The notes under the pieces: model-generated
Databases searched by the model: none
What the model saw: only the letters and a program-made list of their open reading frames with translations
Told to the model about the DNA's origin: nothing
In this document: positions 61,892 through 64,000 of the stretch, one piece after another
Numbering within the stretch: position 1 is the stretch's first letter
Layout of the letters: every line of letters begins with the position of its first letter
Position numbers and translations under genes: made by a program
Assembly (NCBI GenBank): GCA_026874595.1
Contig: CM049316.1
Coordinates: forward strand, 72,881,176 to 72,945,175
Direction: 5' to 3'
DNA from: Sipunculus nudus
Taxonomy: Eukaryota; Annelida; Sipuncula; Golfingiida; Sipunculidae
DNA length: 64,000 nucleotides

Positions 61892-62923
61892 ATGCAAGAA
61901 TACACAAGTCTGATTTGTATACGACTATCAGGATGAGGTTTATTTTGCGAGTAGAAAGGTGAAACAGTGTGTCTTTGAAAAGAATAATGTAGTTTTATTG
62001 ATGTCTTATTCTTGATTGTACAGTATAGACTTGTTTCTGTGAAGGGCTTCTGTTGGTTTTGTCAGGAGAAAGCTGCAATCTTGCTATTGGCAGGTTGTAC
62101 CTCTTGCTTGTACAAGGAATAACTTCCAGTCAGTACAGAGGGATTTCTGTTCTCTTGAACTTTGATGATGTGCATGCAGTGTGAACATTTTGAGCATGCC
62201 CAAACAAAATTTGAGCATAATATAAACTAGAAACCAGCATTGGTTTTACACTGAAATCCAGGAGTGTGTTTCTATATAGTGTCCTTGACCACGAGTCATT
62301 TGCTCCTACTAGAAGTTAACTTCCTGTTGGGAGAGGGCTAGCTTCTCGCTATTGAGGGGTCTGTTTTTACCCGTTGCAGGAGTTCACTTCTACCTAATAT
62401 GGAAAAATTGTTGATATTGGAACATTCATTTGCTTTGCTTTTAACAGAAGTTAACTTCCTGTTGGGAGAGGGCTGGCTTCTCGCTATTGAGGGGTCTGTT
62501 TTTTGCCGTTGCAGGAGTTCACTTCTACCTAACATGGAAAAATTGTTGATATTGGAACATTCATTTGCTTTGCTTTTAACAGAAGTTAACTTCCTGTTGG
62601 GAGAGGGCTTGCTTCTCGCTATTGAGGGGTCTGTTTTTTGCCGTTGCAGGAGTTCACTTCTACCTAACATGGAAAAATTGTTGATATTGGAACATTCATT
62701 TGCTTTGCTTATAACAGAAGTTAACTTCCTGTTGGGAGAGGGCTGGCTTCTCGCTATTGAGGGGTCTGTTTTTTGCCGTTGCAGAAGTTCACTTCTGGCT
62801 AATAGAGAGGAATTTATCCTGGAAAGTATAAAATTGATGCTGTTTATGTAGCACAAATAAACTTTGGCGCCAAGCGGAAAAATGGTTCCCATGACAAAAC
62901 AGATTTGAAGTGAACTTTGTTGT
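61892..62923 (+). repeat. Monomer 74, 1032 bp, four units
   Basis: Head gaaaagaataatg, ggctagcttc first unit, units at 62312-62796. Tail has gtttatgtagc and tttggcgcc, the latter shared only with 34029-35059. Likely left parent type of the 40884 hybrid. Confidence 0.92.
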
Positions 62924-63685
62924 ACGCAAGAATACACAAGTCTGATTTGTATACGACTATCAGGATGAGGTTTATTTTGCGAGTAGAAAGGTGAAACAGT
63001 GTGTCTTTGAACAGAATAATTTAGTTTAATAGATGTTTTATTCTTGATTGTACAGTATAGACTTGTTTCTGTGAAGGGCTTCTGTTGGTTTTGTCAGGAG
63101 AAAGCTGCAATCTTGCTATTGGCCGGTTGTACCTCTTGCTTGTACAAGAAATGACTTCCAGTCAGTACAGAGGGATTTCTGTTCTCTTGAATTTTGATGA
63201 TGTGCATGCAGTGTGAACATTTTGAGCATTCCCAAACAAAATTTGAGCATAATATAAACTAGAAACCAGCATTGGTTTTACAGTGAAATCCGGGAGTGTG
63301 TTTCTATATAGTGTCCTTGACTACGAGTCATTTGCTCCTACTAGAAGTTAACTTCCTGTTGGGAGAGGGCTTGCTTCTCGCTATTGAGGGGTCTGTTTTT
63401 TCCCGTTGCAGGAGTTCACTTCTACCTAATATGGAAAAATTGTTGATATTGGAACATTCATTTGCTTTGCTTATAACAGAAGTTAACTTCCTGTTGGGAG
63501 AGGGCTGGCTTCTCGCTATTGAGGGGTCTGTTTTTTGCCGTTGCAGGAGTTCACTTCTGGCTAATAGAGAGGAATTTATCCTGGAAAGTATAAAATTGAT
63601 GCTGTTTAGGAAGCACCATTAAACTTTGAGGCCAAGCGGAAAAATAGTTCCCTTGACAAAACAGATTGGAAGTGAACTTTGTTGT
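62924..63685 (+). repeat. Monomer 75, 762 bp, two units
   Basis: Has cagtgaaatccggg like 35060 but keeps ctcctactag and gttgggagaggg, so it looks like a less altered form of that type; private aaatagttccc near 63643. Confidence 0.9.
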
Positions 63686-64000
63686 ACGCAAGATGAGGTT
63701 TATTTTGCGAGTAGAAAGGTGTATCAGTGTGTCTTTGAACAGAATAATTTAGTTTTATAGATGTCTTATTCTTGATTGTACAGTATAGACTTGTTTCTGT
63801 GAAGGGATTCTGTTGGTTTTGTCAGGAGAAAGCTGCAATCTTGCTATTAGCAGGTTGTACCTCTTGCTTGTACAAGAAATAACTTCCAGTCAGTACAGAG
63901 GGATTTCTGTTCTCTTGAATTTAGATGATGTGCATGCAGTGTGAACATTTTGAGCATGCCCAAACAAAATTTGAGCATAATATAAACTAGAAACCAGCAT
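63686..64000 (+). repeat. Monomer 76, cut by window edge (315 bp)
   Basis: Has the 34-bp-deleted head, so it is expected to be compound beyond the window. Private aggtgtatcag near 63717 and ctattagcagg near 63844. Confidence 0.88.

Larger units (their letters stand above)
56832..63685 (+). repeat. Higher-order unit B, row 5, with unfused pair (6,854 bp)
   Basis: Monomers are 977, 897, 761, 764, 897, 764, 1032 and 762 bp. The second has three units where rows 1, 2 and 4 have four. The single hybrid that ends rows 1-4 is replaced by two full monomers (61892 and 62924), which resemble the two likely parents of that hybrid. Confidence 0.9.
1..64000 (+). repeat. Complex higher-order satellite array, ~760-bp monomer
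   Basis: The phase marker (acgcaag and one-base variants) recurs 76 times, always on the + strand, at spacings of 759-764, 897, 975-977, 1010 or 1031-1033 bp. Spacings above 764 are explained by added 135-bp units or by a duplicated middle segment. No unique sequence interrupts the array and both ends are cut by the window, so total length is unknown. One 135-bp unit counts to about 41% GC. The first monomer has about 12 CpG against about 27 expected from its base composition (rough hand count). The repeat is not one I recognise, so species, chromosome and function (pericentromeric, sex-chromosome or other) are open. Confidence 0.97.

Noticed and set aside
62338-62937. 199-codon ORF on the - strand and similar 60-172-codon ORFs on both strands
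   Set aside because: They follow from a stop-free 135-bp (45-codon) unit, overlap open frames on the other strand over the same bases, and are broken by free T-run and A-run changes in other copies. Not annotated as genes.
1-64000. Transposable element or integrated virus
   Set aside because: No reverse transcriptase, transposase, integrase or capsid-like frame, no terminal inverted or long terminal repeats, and no target-site duplications around monomers.
1-64000. CENP-B box as evidence of a centromeric satellite
   Set aside because: I looked for the ttcg....a..cggg core on both strands; the nearest candidates (around catttcgagcatgtcc and cttctcgctattgagg) lack required bases.
1-64000. rDNA intergenic spacer or telomeric repeat
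   Set aside because: 64 kb contains no rRNA-like sequence and no ttaggg-type runs.

Overview
The whole window is one continuous tandem satellite array with no unique sequence, no credible protein gene, no RNA gene and no mobile-element gene. The basic monomer is about 760 bp and always in the same head-to-tail orientation. I set its phase arbitrarily at the heptamer acgcaag (variants atgcaag, aggcaag, agacaag). In that phase the window holds 75 full monomers, of which the first begins at base 1, plus a 315-bp fragment at the right edge. The array runs past both edges. Its scale, its layered higher-order structure and a hand-counted CpG deficit point to a eukaryotic genome, probably one with cytosine methylation. 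I do not recognise the satellite family or species.

Each monomer has a roughly 420-bp left part, a cluster of 135-bp units headed by the 12-bp palindrome GAAGTTAACTTC, and a roughly 130-bp tail. Two units give 759-764 bp, three give 897 bp and four give 1031-1033 bp. A compound form of about 976 or 1010 bp carries a second copy of the middle region. 135 bp is exactly 45 codons and happens to lack stops in several frames, so ORFs of 60-199 codons appear on both strands. I treat these as by-products of the repeat.

Layout: 1-1525 is the end of a B-type block. 1526-35059 is A-type. A five-monomer unit of about 4.08 kb (1526-5602 and 5603-9680) and a compound five-monomer unit of 4.54 kb (10445-14987) lie in a larger segment that is tandemly duplicated with a 13,735-13,736 bp offset (about 2925-16660 and 16661-34937). 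The second copy has its 4,542-bp unit duplicated once more (24181-28722 and 28723-33264). 35060-64000 is B-type: a seven-monomer row of 5,824-5,959 bp repeated at 35823, 41647, 47606 (shortened to 3,267 bp), 50873 and 56832. The last row keeps an apparently unfused pair of monomers where the earlier rows have a hybrid.

The array records repeated unequal exchange at scales of about 135 bp, 760 bp, 4-6 kb and 14 kb. Exchange endpoints can be placed within short intervals by diagnostic variants. All comparisons were made by eye from the printed sequence. Identity statements count only the differences I noticed and are not alignments.
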